Source: Thauera phenylacetica B4P
GTDB taxonomy: Bacteria > Pseudomonadota > Gammaproteobacteria > Burkholderiales > Rhodocyclaceae
Direction: 5' to 3'
Assembly: GCF_000310225.1 (NCBI RefSeq)
Contig: NZ_AMXF01000011.1
Coordinates: forward strand, 1-42,825
Length of the DNA stretch: 42,825 nucleotides
This document shows positions 14,453-28,695 of the stretch, in pieces. Numbering within the stretch: the first letter of the stretch is position 1; each line of letters opens with the position of its first letter. Made by a program: the position numbers and the translations under genes. Under the pieces are notes generated by a model. The model did no database searches. It worked only from the letters and a program-made list of their open reading frames with translations, and had not been told where the DNA came from.

Positions 14453-15316
14453 TCAGACCTCGGTCGGCTTGCTCGCGACCAGCTCGAAAGTGGCGGAGCC
14501 GAGATACACCTGGGTGAGCGCACCGCGTTCACCCGGATGCAGATGCCCCTCGTCGATGAAGACCAGCCCCCGCTCGCGCAGCAGACGGGTCGCCTCCGGG
14601 ACGTCGGGTGCGCCGAAGCCGATACGCACCAGGCCTTCGTCCCAGTGGATGTCCTCGGCCCCCTCGGGCGGCTCGACGAGTTGCACGTAGAAACGACCAC
14701 AGGGGCTGCGCAACAGCGTGCCCTTGGGAAGGATGCCGACGAAGCTGCCCGGCGGCAGTTCGACGAAGCCGAGCAACTGACTGTAGAAATCCACCCACTC
14801 GCCGGTGCGGAAGGCCCCCACCGCCTGCACCAGTCCGAAATAATGCAGGCCGGCGATCGCGGGGGGGTTGGGATCCATGCCCGGCAAGGGCACGAAATCT
14901 ACGTCGTAGATGGAAAAATCCTTGTAGCGATCGACGAAGTAGATCGTGCTGTCGCCGCTGCCCAGGATGCCCGGGATGTTGAGCTCCATCGCAGCAGCCC
15001 GTCGCGGGATCTCCCAAGCGCCGGCGTCGAGCGAGTGACGCATCGCATGCGCCGCATCACGAACCCGGAAGGCCACCGCGGAGAGGTAGGTCGCGCCCGG
15101 CTCGGCGCTGGCCCCGTCGGCGTTCACGATCAGGTTCATAGCCCCCTGGCGGTACAGCACCACCTCGCGAGAACGATGGCGCGCCACCGGCGCGAAGCCC
15201 ATGAGCTGGAGCACACCACCCAGCGCCTGAGGCTTGCCGGTGACGAACTCGATGAACTCCACCCCATCCATGCCCAGGACATTCCGGGGTTCGGGAACCA
15301 GATCCAACGCAGTCAT
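14453..15316 (-). CDS. HPPD-like VOC-superfamily protein (QuiC C-terminal-domain type)
   Basis: 287 aa. The N-terminal VOC unit resembles 4-hydroxyphenylpyruvate dioxygenase (MDGVEFIEFV, LMGFAPVARHRSREVVLYRQG), and the C-terminal unit should hold the 2-His-1-Glu iron site. H158 (AGLHYFGL) and E278 (ATFELVAS) are present, but the middle His (HPPD pattern QHIA) aligns with R231 in GLVRIGFGAPDV. The iron triad is thus broken and dioxygenase activity is unlikely. In QuiC-type dehydroshikimate dehydratases a domain like this is fused behind the TIM barrel; here it is a separate gene upstream of TIM-C. An AAGG site precedes the ATG. It is part of the AroQ / TRAP-binding-protein gene run. Confidence 0.8.
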   Translation of the reverse strand: MTALDLVPEPRNVLGMDGVEFIEFVTGKPQALGGVLQLMGFAPVARHRSREVVLYRQGAMNLIVNADGASAEPGATYLSAVAFRVRDAAHAMRHSLDAGAWEIPRRAAAMELNIPGILGSGDSTIYFVDRYKDFSIYDVDFVPLPGMDPNPPAIAGLHYFGLVQAVGAFRTGEWVDFYSQLLGFVELPPGSFVGILPKGTLLRSPCGRFYVQLVEPPEGAEDIHWDEGLVRIGFGAPDVPEATRLLRERGLVFIDEGHLHPGERGALTQVYLGSATFELVASKPTEV

Positions 15317-15485
15317 TGCCGATACCTTGAGGAGAGAGCACGTCCGCAGCGGGTGCGGAACGCGTGCGTGCCCGGCTGCGGCCGGACGATAGCTCGAATC
15401 TACTCGAAACGCGCAGCCCGGCCAAGCAAGGGACGGTTGGCTGGATCCGCCCGGACCGATCCCCCCTCGATCGTCCAGGCCCGCC

Positions 15486-15923
15486 TCAGCGCAGCTTGCT
15501 GGCGATGAACTGCAACGCGAGGTTGTAGCCCATCGTCCCGAAACCGGCCATCACCGCCTCGGCGATATCCGAAAGATAGGAATGGTGGCGGAAGGGTTCG
15601 CGCTTGTGCACGTTGGAGATGTGCACTTCGACGAAGGGCAGGGCCACGCCATTGAAGGCATCGCGGATCGCCACGCTGGTGTGCGTATAGGCACCGGGAT
15701 TGATCAGCGCGAACTTCACGCCCTCGCTGCGCGTCTGGTGGATGCGCTCGACGATCGCACCTTCGTGATTGCTCTGGAAGCAGAGCACTTCGAGGCCGAG
15801 CTCGCCGCCCTGGGCGACCAGGCCGCTCTCGACGTCGGCCAGCGTGGTGGCGCCGTAGATATGGGGCTCGCGGGTGCCGAGCAGGTTGAGGTTGGGGCCG
15901 TTGATGACGAGGACCTTGCTCAT
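15486..15923 (-). CDS. aroQ: Type II 3-dehydroquinate dehydratase
   Basis: 145 aa, normal type II size, starting at ATG 15923 after GGAGA. All hallmark residues are visible: [12 protein letters not shown] with the catalytic Tyr and the active-loop Arg, [18 protein letters not shown] and FVEVHISN with the catalytic His. It dehydrates 3-dehydroquinate to 3-dehydroshikimate. In contrast to the AroD homologue at 4736, this enzyme looks fully competent. It lies between the TRAP binding protein and the QuiC-like VOC/TIM pair, which suggests quinate/shikimate catabolism rather than the biosynthetic role, although a housekeeping function cannot be excluded because no other dehydroquinase gene is visible here. 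Confidence 0.95.
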   Translation of the reverse strand: MSKVLVINGPNLNLLGTREPHIYGATTLADVESGLVAQGGELGLEVLCFQSNHEGAIVERIHQTRSEGVKFALINPGAYTHTSVAIRDAFNGVALPFVEVHISNVHKREPFRHHSYLSDIAEAVMAGFGTMGYNLALQFIASKLR

Positions 15924-15986
15924 CGGGAATCTCCGGTGGTTCGTGCAATGGGTAGGACGGCAAATGGGTACGACTGCAAAAGCGAA

Positions 15987-16050
15987 GGGCCCGGCCACGC
16001 GGATGTACCGACGGCCAGGCCCGGATGGAACGAGCCTTGCTGCGTTCCGG
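15987..16050 (-). terminator. Hairpins between dctP and aroQ
   Basis: Reading the minus strand after the dctP stop, GGAACG pairs with CGTTCC (16027-16050), and an imperfect GGGCCTGGCC / GGCCGGGCCC stem follows (15987-16023) ahead of a T-rich TTCGCTTTTGC. They could attenuate transcription into aroQ or stabilise the dctP mRNA, as is common for abundant binding proteins. Confidence 0.4.
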
Positions 16051-16062
16051 GCTTGCTGCGGA

Positions 16063-17088
16063 TTACTTCGTCCGCAGCTTGGCGAGTTCCGCCTGCAGCT
16101 CGGTAACGACGTCGGCACCGACGGTGGCCGAGTGCTTCTCGATCACCGGCTTCATCTTCTCGCGCAGCTTTGCGACCTCTTCCGGCGGCAGCTCGGTGAC
16201 CTGCATGCCGGCCTTCTTGAGCGCTTCGAGGGCGGTCTCGCTTTGCTCGCGCGAGACCTTGCGCTGATGGGCGATCGCCTCCTTGGCCGCATCCTGGAAC
16301 ACTTTCTTCTCATCCGCGCTGAAGGTGTCCCACACCTTCTTGCTGATGATCATCGATTGCGGGTTGTACTGGTGGCGGGTCAGCGCGAGATGCTTCTGCA
16401 CCTCGGCGAACTTGTTCGCGAGGATCACGGTGACCGGGTTCTCCTGGCCATCGACCGCGCGCTGCTCGAGTGCGTTGAACACCTCGGGGAAGGCCAGCGC
16501 CACCGGGTTGGCACCGAGCGCCTGCACCCAGTCGAGGTTGATCGGGTTGGGGATCACGCGCAGCTTCAGGCCGGCGATGTCTTCCACCTTGTTGATCGGA
16601 CGCACGTTGTTGGTCAGATTGCGGAAGCCCAGCTCCCAGTAGCCGAGGGCGACGATGCCCTTTTCCTCGAGCCTGGCATGCAGCTTCTGGCCGAAGGGGC
16701 CGTCGACGACCGCGTCGACCTCGTCGGAGTTGTTGAACAGGAAAGGCAGGTCATAGACGCCGAGCGCCGGCACGTGCGAGGCGAGGATACCGGAGTTGAG
16801 CGCGGTCATCTCGATGGTGCCGCCCTGCAGGGCCGAGACCGTCTGCTGGTCGCCGCCGAGCACGCCACCCGCGAACACGCGCACCTTGATCTTGCCGCCG
16901 GTCTTCTCGCCGACCAGGTCGGCAAACTTCTGCGCGCCGACCTCCGCCGGGTGTCCCTTCGGGTTCTGGATGCCGAGGCGAAGCGTGCGCTCGGAGAAGC
17001 TCTGGGCATACGCGCCCATGCTGGCCACTCCCATCGCCAACGCAGCGGCAGCGGTCATTGCGGTCTTGATGAACATCCGTTTCTTCAT
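16063..17088 (-). CDS. TRAP transporter solute-binding protein, DctP family
   Basis: 341 aa from ATG 17088 with an AGGAG site; an upstream in-frame start at 17136 lacks support. Residues 1-28 are a Sec signal peptide ([19 protein letters not shown]...AYA-Q). The mature protein has DctP features: [27 protein letters not shown], and [11 protein letters not shown] with the Arg that normally clamps the substrate carboxylate. DctP proteins deliver organic acids to a DctQ/DctM membrane pair in the inner membrane. No dctQ or dctM lies in this window, so it is an orphan that must use a distant permease. Its position between a CoA-transferase and aroQ suggests a cyclic or branched carboxylate such as quinate (inference). 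Confidence 0.9.
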   Translation of the reverse strand: MKKRMFIKTAMTAAAALAMGVASMGAYAQSFSERTLRLGIQNPKGHPAEVGAQKFADLVGEKTGGKIKVRVFAGGVLGGDQQTVSALQGGTIEMTALNSGILASHVPALGVYDLPFLFNNSDEVDAVVDGPFGQKLHARLEEKGIVALGYWELGFRNLTNNVRPINKVEDIAGLKLRVIPNPINLDWVQALGANPVALAFPEVFNALEQRAVDGQENPVTVILANKFAEVQKHLALTRHQYNPQSMIISKKVWDTFSADEKKVFQDAAKEAIAHQRKVSREQSETALEALKKAGMQVTELPPEEVAKLREKMKPVIEKHSATVGADVVTELQAELAKLRTK

Positions 17089-17220
17089 GGTCGATCTCCT
17101 CAGTGCCGGGACGGCGGGTACGCAATTGTCTTGCACGACTGCGTGCGTACCGGACGCAGTCGCACTGTATCTCAGACGGGACGCGCCGACCGCGCCCCGA
17201 TGCGGCGGGCCGGTGGAGCC

Positions 17221-18471
17221 TCAACCGAGGCCGAGCGCCGCGACCGCCTTCTCGGCGTGGAGCACACCGTCGCGGACCATCGCCTCGATCTGCTCGGGGG
17301 TATAGCCGAGTTCCGCAGCGAGCTTGCGGTTGTGCTGTCCCATCAGCGGCGCCGGCGTCGTCTGGGTGGTGTCGCACGCCGAGAACCGGAAGGGGAGGTT
17401 GGGCAGCCTGACCTTGCCGAGCACCGGATGATCCTGCTCGATCAGCATCCCGCGGGCCTGGATCTGCGGGTCCGCCAGCACTTCGTCGATACGCTGCACC
17501 TTGGCGCAGGGCACGTCGACCGCATCGAGCGCCGCCAGGCACTCGGCCGCGCTCATGCCGGCCACCCATGCACGCACCACGGGCAGGATCTCGAGGCGAT
17601 GCTCGTTGCGCCCCGCGGCGGTGTGGAGGCGCGCATCGGCGGCAAAGGCCGCGTTGCCCGTCTGACCGGCCACCAGGGCAGCGAAGCGCCTCCAGGCGTC
17701 GTCGACCTGCGCCGCGATCACCAGATGATCGCCGTCCTTCGCGGTGAAGACCCCGTACAGTGTCGAGGTCGGCAGATCGTGCCCGGTCTGCTGCGGGATC
17801 TCCTTGCCGCCCGACAGGGTGTAGCACTGCACCGCATATTCGTGCATCGACATCAGCGTGTCGTACAGCGCCATGTCGATGTGCTGGCCGCGGCCCGATT
17901 TGACCCGCCCCAGCAGCGCCGCACACACCGCCGCCACGCCATGGATGCCGGTGTACAGGTCACCGAGGGCGACCCGCAGCAGCGGCGGAGCCTCGCCCGG
18001 CTCGCCCACCATGGCCATGATGCCGCTCTTGGCCTCCGCGATCAGGCCGAAACCCGGTCGATGGGAATCGGGGCCGGTATGGCCGTAGGCGGAGATCGAG
18101 CAATACACCAACCCCGGATTCTGCTCGGCCAGTTTCTCGTAGCCGAGCCCCAACTTCTCGAGCGCGCCCGGGCGATAGTTCTCGACGAAGACGTCGGCCG
18201 AACGCACTAGCTTGTGCATCATCTCGAGCCCGCGCGGGTCCTTGATGTTGATGCAGACGCCCTCCTTGCCCATATTCTGCTGCAGGAAGTAGCCGCTCTG
18301 GCCCTGGATGAAATAGGGATGGTCGCGACCGGCGTCGCCGGAGGTCGGACGCTCGATCTTGATGACCTCCGCACCGAGCGCTGCCAGGCACCGGGTCAGG
18401 TAGGGGCCCGCGAGGAAGTGCGTGTAGTCGATGACACGAATGCCTGCGAGCGGAAGCTGCTGAGTTGCCAT
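17221..18471 (-). CDS. Class III (CaiB/BaiF) CoA-transferase, CaiB2
   Basis: 416 aa from ATG 18471; 15 more codons upstream are open but lie outside the conserved start LAGIRVIDYTHFLAGPYLTR. GAEVIKIERPTSGDAGRD, VENYRPGALEKLGLGYEKL and the catalytic Asp in HIDMALYDTLMS are typical. It transfers CoA to a carboxylic acid. It is first in a minus-strand run (CaiB2, DctP, AroQ, VOC, TIM-C) and divergent from the LysR gene, with a palindrome-rich 198-nt region between. Sequence differs clearly from CaiB1, so the two probably act on different acids. Confidence 0.88.
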   Translation of the reverse strand: MATQQLPLAGIRVIDYTHFLAGPYLTRCLAALGAEVIKIERPTSGDAGRDHPYFIQGQSGYFLQQNMGKEGVCINIKDPRGLEMMHKLVRSADVFVENYRPGALEKLGLGYEKLAEQNPGLVYCSISAYGHTGPDSHRPGFGLIAEAKSGIMAMVGEPGEAPPLLRVALGDLYTGIHGVAAVCAALLGRVKSGRGQHIDMALYDTLMSMHEYAVQCYTLSGGKEIPQQTGHDLPTSTLYGVFTAKDGDHLVIAAQVDDAWRRFAALVAGQTGNAAFAADARLHTAAGRNEHRLEILPVVRAWVAGMSAAECLAALDAVDVPCAKVQRIDEVLADPQIQARGMLIEQDHPVLGKVRLPNLPFRFSACDTTQTTPAPLMGQHNRKLAAELGYTPEQIEAMVRDGVLHAEKAVAALGLG

Positions 18472-18603
18472 GATGTCGAAGTCCGGTTCGGGTCCTGGAT
18501 CACCTGCGCCGAGCACTTATCCGCACATCGGCCAGACTGATTTGCAGCGCAAAGATAGGCCTCGCTTGAGCCCGCGTAAATGCAATGCCTGACATATAGT
18601 TCA

Positions 18604-18626
18604 TTGCGCTTCGCAATAGTATTGCT
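18604..18626. promoter_or_regulatory. Nested inverted repeats, putative LysR binding site
   Basis: ATTGC-GCTTC-GCAAT (18604-18618, fits the LysR T-N11-A rule) overlaps GCAATA-G-TATTGC (18614-18626). Three alternating half-sites lie side by side, 44 nt before the LysR start and about 135 nt before CaiB2. Confidence 0.6.
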
Positions 18627-18669
18627 AAAATCCAGCGTATTCAGGGCCTTGACCGAAACACGGTTCCGC

Positions 18670-19605
18670 ATGACGCACCCAAAAGAGATCGATGCCACGC
18701 TGATCGACGTCAAGCTTCTGCGTCTGCTCGACCTCCTCTACGACACCCGCAGCGTCACCCGCTGCGCCGAGCTGCTCGAACAGAGCCAGCCGACGATCAG
18801 CATCTGGCTGTCACGACTGCGCCGGGAGCTGCACGACCCCCTGTTCGTCCGCAGCGCCGAAGGCATGCTGCCGACGCCCCGCGCGGACGCCCTGATCGTC
18901 CATGTCCGCGACGCGCTCGCCGCGCTGCGCCGGCTCTCGGCACCGGAGCACGGCTTCGATCCCGCCAGTTCCGAGCGTCGCTTCCGCATCTGCATGACCG
19001 ACGCCAGCCATGTCACGATGCTGCCGCAACTGTTCGCCCATGTGCATGCGCTCGCCCCCTCGGTGACGCTCGAGGCGCTCGGCATCGCCGGCGGAACCGC
19101 CGGCCTGCTGCAGGCGGGCGAGGCGGACCTCGCGCTCGGCCTCGTGCCGGAGCTGGAATCGGGCTTCTACCAGCAAGCGCTGTATCCGCAGGACTGGATC
19201 TGCCTGGTCAACCGCTACCACCAGCGCATCGGCGAACAGTTGAATCTGGAGAGATATGGTCGCGAGGGACACGTCGGAATCCTTTCCGGGTCGGGCTCCA
19301 CCCTCCTGCGCGAGACGCTCAAGGCGCAGCAGGTCGAGCGCCGAGTCGCGATCGAACTCCCGGGCTTTCTCGGGCTGGCCGCGATCGTGTCCACGACCGA
19401 CCTGATCGCCACCGTTCCCCGCCACATCGGCAATGCGCTCGCCCGCAGCGCCAGCCTGAGGATCCTCCCCTGCCCGCTGCCGATCCCGCCCTTCATCGTC
19501 AAGCAGTACTGGCACGCGCGCTTCCACCACGACAGCGGCAACCGCTGGCTGCGCGAGATGTGCGTCTCGCTGTTCCAGCACGAGCCGCTGGCTGCGGCGT
19601 GCTGA
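18670..19605 (+). CDS. LysR-family transcriptional regulator
   Basis: 311 aa from ATG 18670. The N-terminal winged helix reads LRLLDLLYDTRSVTRCAELLEQSQPTISIWLSRLR in order (residues ~16-50), followed by the periplasmic-binding-protein-like effector domain (FRICMTDASHVTMLPQLF). The helix-turn-helix sequence is of the NodD/LinR-like branch (D-x-LL-x-L-x-x-L-Y). It is divergent from CaiB2 and likely activates the CaiB2-dctP-aroQ-VOC-TIM-C run through the nested palindromes in between. Its inducer is probably the imported acid or a CoA-independent intermediate. It converges with the permease gene, 18 nt apart. Confidence 0.9.
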   Translation: MTHPKEIDATLIDVKLLRLLDLLYDTRSVTRCAELLEQSQPTISIWLSRLRRELHDPLFVRSAEGMLPTPRADALIVHVRDALAALRRLSAPEHGFDPASSERRFRICMTDASHVTMLPQLFAHVHALAPSVTLEALGIAGGTAGLLQAGEADLALGLVPELESGFYQQALYPQDWICLVNRYHQRIGEQLNLERYGREGHVGILSGSGSTLLRETLKAQQVERRVAIELPGFLGLAAIVSTTDLIATVPRHIGNALARSASLRILPCPLPIPPFIVKQYWHARFHHDSGNRWLREMCVSLFQHEPLAAAC

Positions 19606-19623
19606 ACCGCGCGCGGCGCTCGC

Positions 19624-20586
19624 CTAGCGGAGATCCACGCCGGGGAACAGCGCCGAGCGGCTCGCCACCCAGATCCACAAGGTGATGCTGAAGAAGGACA
19701 CCACCGTGGTCAGCACCAACGCCGCGGCCGCCTCGCGCTCCAGCGCATATTGCTGGCTGAGGATCGGATAGATGCTGAACATGGGCATGCACCCGAACAG
19801 CACCGCGGCCATGCGCACCGCGGGCTCGATTCCCGGCACCAGCATCACCGCGGCCAGCACTGCGAGCGGGTGCACGCAAAGCTTCATGAAGCTCACCAGC
19901 GCCACACCGCCCAGCAACCCGCCCAGCACGACGCCGGCCAGGCTTCCGCCCACCACGAAGAGCGAGATGCCGGCCGAGCCCAGCGCTAGCATGTCGATCG
20001 CCTTCAGGACGGGCGCCGGCAGGGCGAGGCCGCTCAGCGAAGCGACAAACCCCGCGCTGATCGCCAGGATCATCGGGTTGCGCAGCAGGCGGCCGAGCGT
20101 GCGCGACAGTGCGCGCCAAAGCGTGGCGTCCCGGTTACCGAGCGTTTCGGCCGCCGCCAGCAGCAAGGGGAGCATCAGCAGGTTCTCGACGATGACCACC
20201 ATGGCCACGGCCAGCGAGGCGGTCGGCCCGAGCACCTGCAACACGACCGGCAGGCCGATGAACATGCTGTTCGACATCGACGACCCCATGCCCACGACCA
20301 CCGCCGCAAGGGAGTTGCGCCCCAGCACGAAGCGGGCCGCCGTCACTGCGACGGCAAACGCGAGCAGCGAGCCGATCAGATAGGCGAACAGCAAGCGCAG
20401 ATTGAGAATTTCCGCCACGCTGCTGCGCGTGAGGGTCAGGAAGAGCATCGCCGGCAAGGCGAACTGGATCACGAAGCGCCCGAGCACGCGAATCTCGACG
20501 GACGAGAACAGGCCGGCACGAACCGCGATGAAGCCGAGACCGATGATCAGGAAGATCGGCGTAGTGATGGCGAGGATGTCCAGCAT
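19624..20586 (-). CDS. AEC-family transporter (auxin efflux carrier / malonate permease type)
   Basis: 320 aa from ATG 20586; a TTG at 20604 would add six residues. The protein is hydrophobic throughout with about ten predicted helices in two halves; a conserved N-terminal helix (IFLIIGLGFIAVRAGLFS) and a GLPVVLQVLGP segment fit the AEC family (MdcF/YfdV-like). Such proteins carry small carboxylates across the inner membrane by secondary transport. It stands alone, 152 nt downstream of gltD on the same strand and convergent with LysR; it may supply or export an acid of the catabolic region. Confidence 0.85.
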   Translation of the reverse strand: MLDILAITTPIFLIIGLGFIAVRAGLFSSVEIRVLGRFVIQFALPAMLFLTLTRSSVAEILNLRLLFAYLIGSLLAFAVAVTAARFVLGRNSLAAVVVGMGSSMSNSMFIGLPVVLQVLGPTASLAVAMVVIVENLLMLPLLLAAAETLGNRDATLWRALSRTLGRLLRNPMILAISAGFVASLSGLALPAPVLKAIDMLALGSAGISLFVVGGSLAGVVLGGLLGGVALVSFMKLCVHPLAVLAAVMLVPGIEPAVRMAAVLFGCMPMFSIYPILSQQYALEREAAAALVLTTVVSFFSITLWIWVASRSALFPGVDLR

Positions 20587-20684
20587 GCGCTCGGGAGGCC
20601 CCAAAAGAAGAAAGGCGGCCCGAAGACCACCTTTCGTGAATCGCTCTGCCGCGGAGAATATCAGCGCTGCCAGCCAGTTTGGTA

Positions 20685-20709
20685 GACGCGACGCGACGCG
20701 ACGCGACGC
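20685..20709. repeat. GACGC pentanucleotide repeat, 5 copies
   Basis: Five perfect GACGC units followed by the small palindrome CGCGAGTCGCG, in the gap between gltD and the AEC permease gene. Length could vary between strains by slippage. Confidence 0.85.
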
Positions 20710-20738
20710 GAGTCGCGATGGCAGCGCCTCGCCCGCGC

Positions 20739-26885
<6,147 letters not shown>

Positions 26886-26974
26886 CTTCGATTCCTCAAA
26901 CGACACTCAAGATCACGCGCCCGGCGTCGGAAAAAATCGGCCACAAGGCCATCGCCGACAAACCGAACGCGCAC

Positions 26975-27006
26975 AAAAAAGCCGGGCGCGCGCGCACCGG
27001 CTTTGT
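26975..27006 (-). terminator. Intrinsic terminator in the gltB leader
   Basis: An 8-bp stem, AAAGCCGG (26978-26985) with CCGGCTTT (26997-27004), with loop GCGCGCGCGCA. Read on the minus strand it ends in TTTTTT, so it terminates minus-strand transcripts about 90 nt before gltB. It either ends the dgt transcript or attenuates the gltBD leader. Confidence 0.7.
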
Positions 27007-27010
27007 AGTC

Positions 27011-27027
27011 TGCACCAATCTGGTGCA
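27011..27027. promoter_or_regulatory. NtrC-like binding site upstream of gltB
   Basis: TGCACCAATCTGGTGCA is a perfect 7-bp-arm palindrome identical in pattern to NtrC boxes (TGCACC-N5-GGTGCA). A second, half-conserved copy, TGCACCATTTTGGACA, lies 63 bp further upstream (27074-27089). No convincing sigma-54 promoter was found by eye, so NtrC could act here as activator or repressor. Confidence 0.7.
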
Positions 27028-27195
27028 GAAACAGCGACTCGACGGGGTCGAAGGGCAGCCTTTTCAGGCCTCATGCACCATTTTGGACATCACCGTCCTG
27101 CTCGCTGCGGTCGAAAAAACTATACCCCCCAAAGCTCGCCGGATTCAACAGTTTTTTTGCACTGCGGCACGCGATGAAAACCCCAGCCGCGACGG

Positions 27196-28650
27196 TTCCT
27201 GCAGGCCCGCCGGCAGGCGCAAAGGCGGCGCGAAGGCGGTGCGAAGGCGGCGGCGGAGTTCTGGGCTCGCGTCGATCGCGGGGCCGCCGTGTTCGCAGCT
27301 GCCGCAGCTCCTACAGGAGGCGGGCGCGCGGTGGTTTTGTAGGAGCGCCGGCAGGCGCGAAGGCGGCGGCGAAATTCGGCGCTCGCGTCGATTGCGGGGT
27401 CGCCGTGTTCGCAGCTGCCGCAGCTCCTACAGGAGGCCGGGACGCGCGGTGGTTTTGTAGGAGCGCCGGCAGGCGCGAAGGCGGCGGTGGAATTCTGGGC
27501 TCGCGTCGATTGCGGGGGCGCCGTGTTCGCAGCTGCCGCAGCTCCTACAGGGGGCGGGGGCGCGGTGATTTTGTAGGAGCGCCGGCAGGCGCGAAGGCGG
27601 CGGCGGAATTCGGCGCTCGCGTCGATTGCGGGGTCGCCGTGTTCGCAGCTGCCGCAGCTCCTACAGGGGGCGGGCGCGCGGTGGTTTTGTAGGAGCGCCG
27701 GCAGGCGCGAAAGCGGCGGCGGATCCTGGGCTCGCGTCGATCGCGGGGCCGCCGTGTTCGCAGCTGCCGCAGCTCCTACAGGGGGCCGGGACGCGCGGTG
27801 GTTTTGTAGGAACGCCGGCAGGCGCGAAAGCGGCGGCGGATCCTGGGCTCGCGTCGATTGCGGGGTCGCCGTGTTCGCAGCTGCCGCAGCTCCTACAGGA
27901 GGCCGGGACGCGCGGTGGTTTTGTAGGAGCGCCGGCAGGCGCGAAGGCGGCGGCGAAATTCGGCGCTCGCGTCGATTGCGGGGTCGCCGTGTTCGCAGCT
28001 GCCGCAGCTCCTACAGGGGGCGGGCGCGCGGTGGTTTTGTAGGAGCGCCGGCAGGCGCGAAAGCGGCGGCGGAATTCTGGGCTCGCGTCGATTGCGGGGG
28101 CGCCGTGTTCGCAGCTGCCGCAGCTCCTACAGGGGGCCGGGGGGCGCGGTGATTTTGTAGGAGCGCCGGCAGGCGCGAAAGCGGAGGCGGAATTCTGGGC
28201 TCGCGTCGATTGCGGGGGCGCCGTGTTCGCAGCTGCCGCAGCTCCTACAGGGGGCGGGGGCGCGGTGATTTTGTAGGAGCGCCGGCAGGCGCGAAAGCGG
28301 CGGCGGAATTCTGGGCTCGCGTCGATTGCGGGGGCGCCGTGTTCGCAGCTGCCGCAGCTCCTACAGGGGGCGGGGGCGCGGTGATTTTGTAGGAGCGCCG
28401 GCAGGCGCGAAAGCGGCGGCGGAATTCTGGGCTCGCGTCGATTACGGGGCCGCTGTGTTCGCAGCTGCCGCAGCTCCTACAGGGGGCGGGGGGCGCGGTG
28501 GTTTTGTAGGAACGCCGGCAGGCGCGAAAGCGGCGGCGGATCCTGGGCTCGCGTCGATTGCGGGGGCGCCGTGTTCGCAGCTGCCGCAGCTCCTACAGGG
28601 GGCGGGGGGCGCGGTGGTTTTGTAGGAGCGCCGGCAGGCGCGAAAGCGGA
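27196..28650. repeat. REP/BIME tandem array, about 12 units of 116-118 bp
   Basis: This fills the gap between dgt and gltB; no gene is present. Each unit has one REP in plus orientation (GTAGGAGCGCCGGCAGGCGC, hairpin GCGCC-GGCA-GGCGC) and one of a second type in minus orientation (read on the minus strand, GTAGGAGCTGCGGCAGCTGC). Plus-type copies start at 27339, 27457, 27573, 27689, 27806, 27923, 28039, 28157, 28273, 28389, 28506 and 28622; a degenerate copy lies near 27197. Copies at 27806 and 28506 read GTAGGAAC. The spacer exists in GGAATTC and GGATCC versions. The GTAG head plus hairpin is the hallmark of REPs mobilised by RAYT transposases; no RAYT gene is in the window. Confidence 0.9.
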
Positions 28651-28695
28651 GGTGCCGGTGGCGACGGGCGGCGGTGTCAAGCACGAGGCCCCGCC

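Noticed and set aside
27174-28625. Ala/Arg/Gly-rich ORFs across the BIME array
   Set aside because: They are translations of the repeat units; the 116-118 bp period is not constant modulo 3, and there are no ribosome-binding sites or known domains.
27196-28650. Possible CRISPR array
   Set aside because: Repeats and spacers are both conserved between units, units are about 117 bp, and no cas gene is present; REP/BIME explains it.
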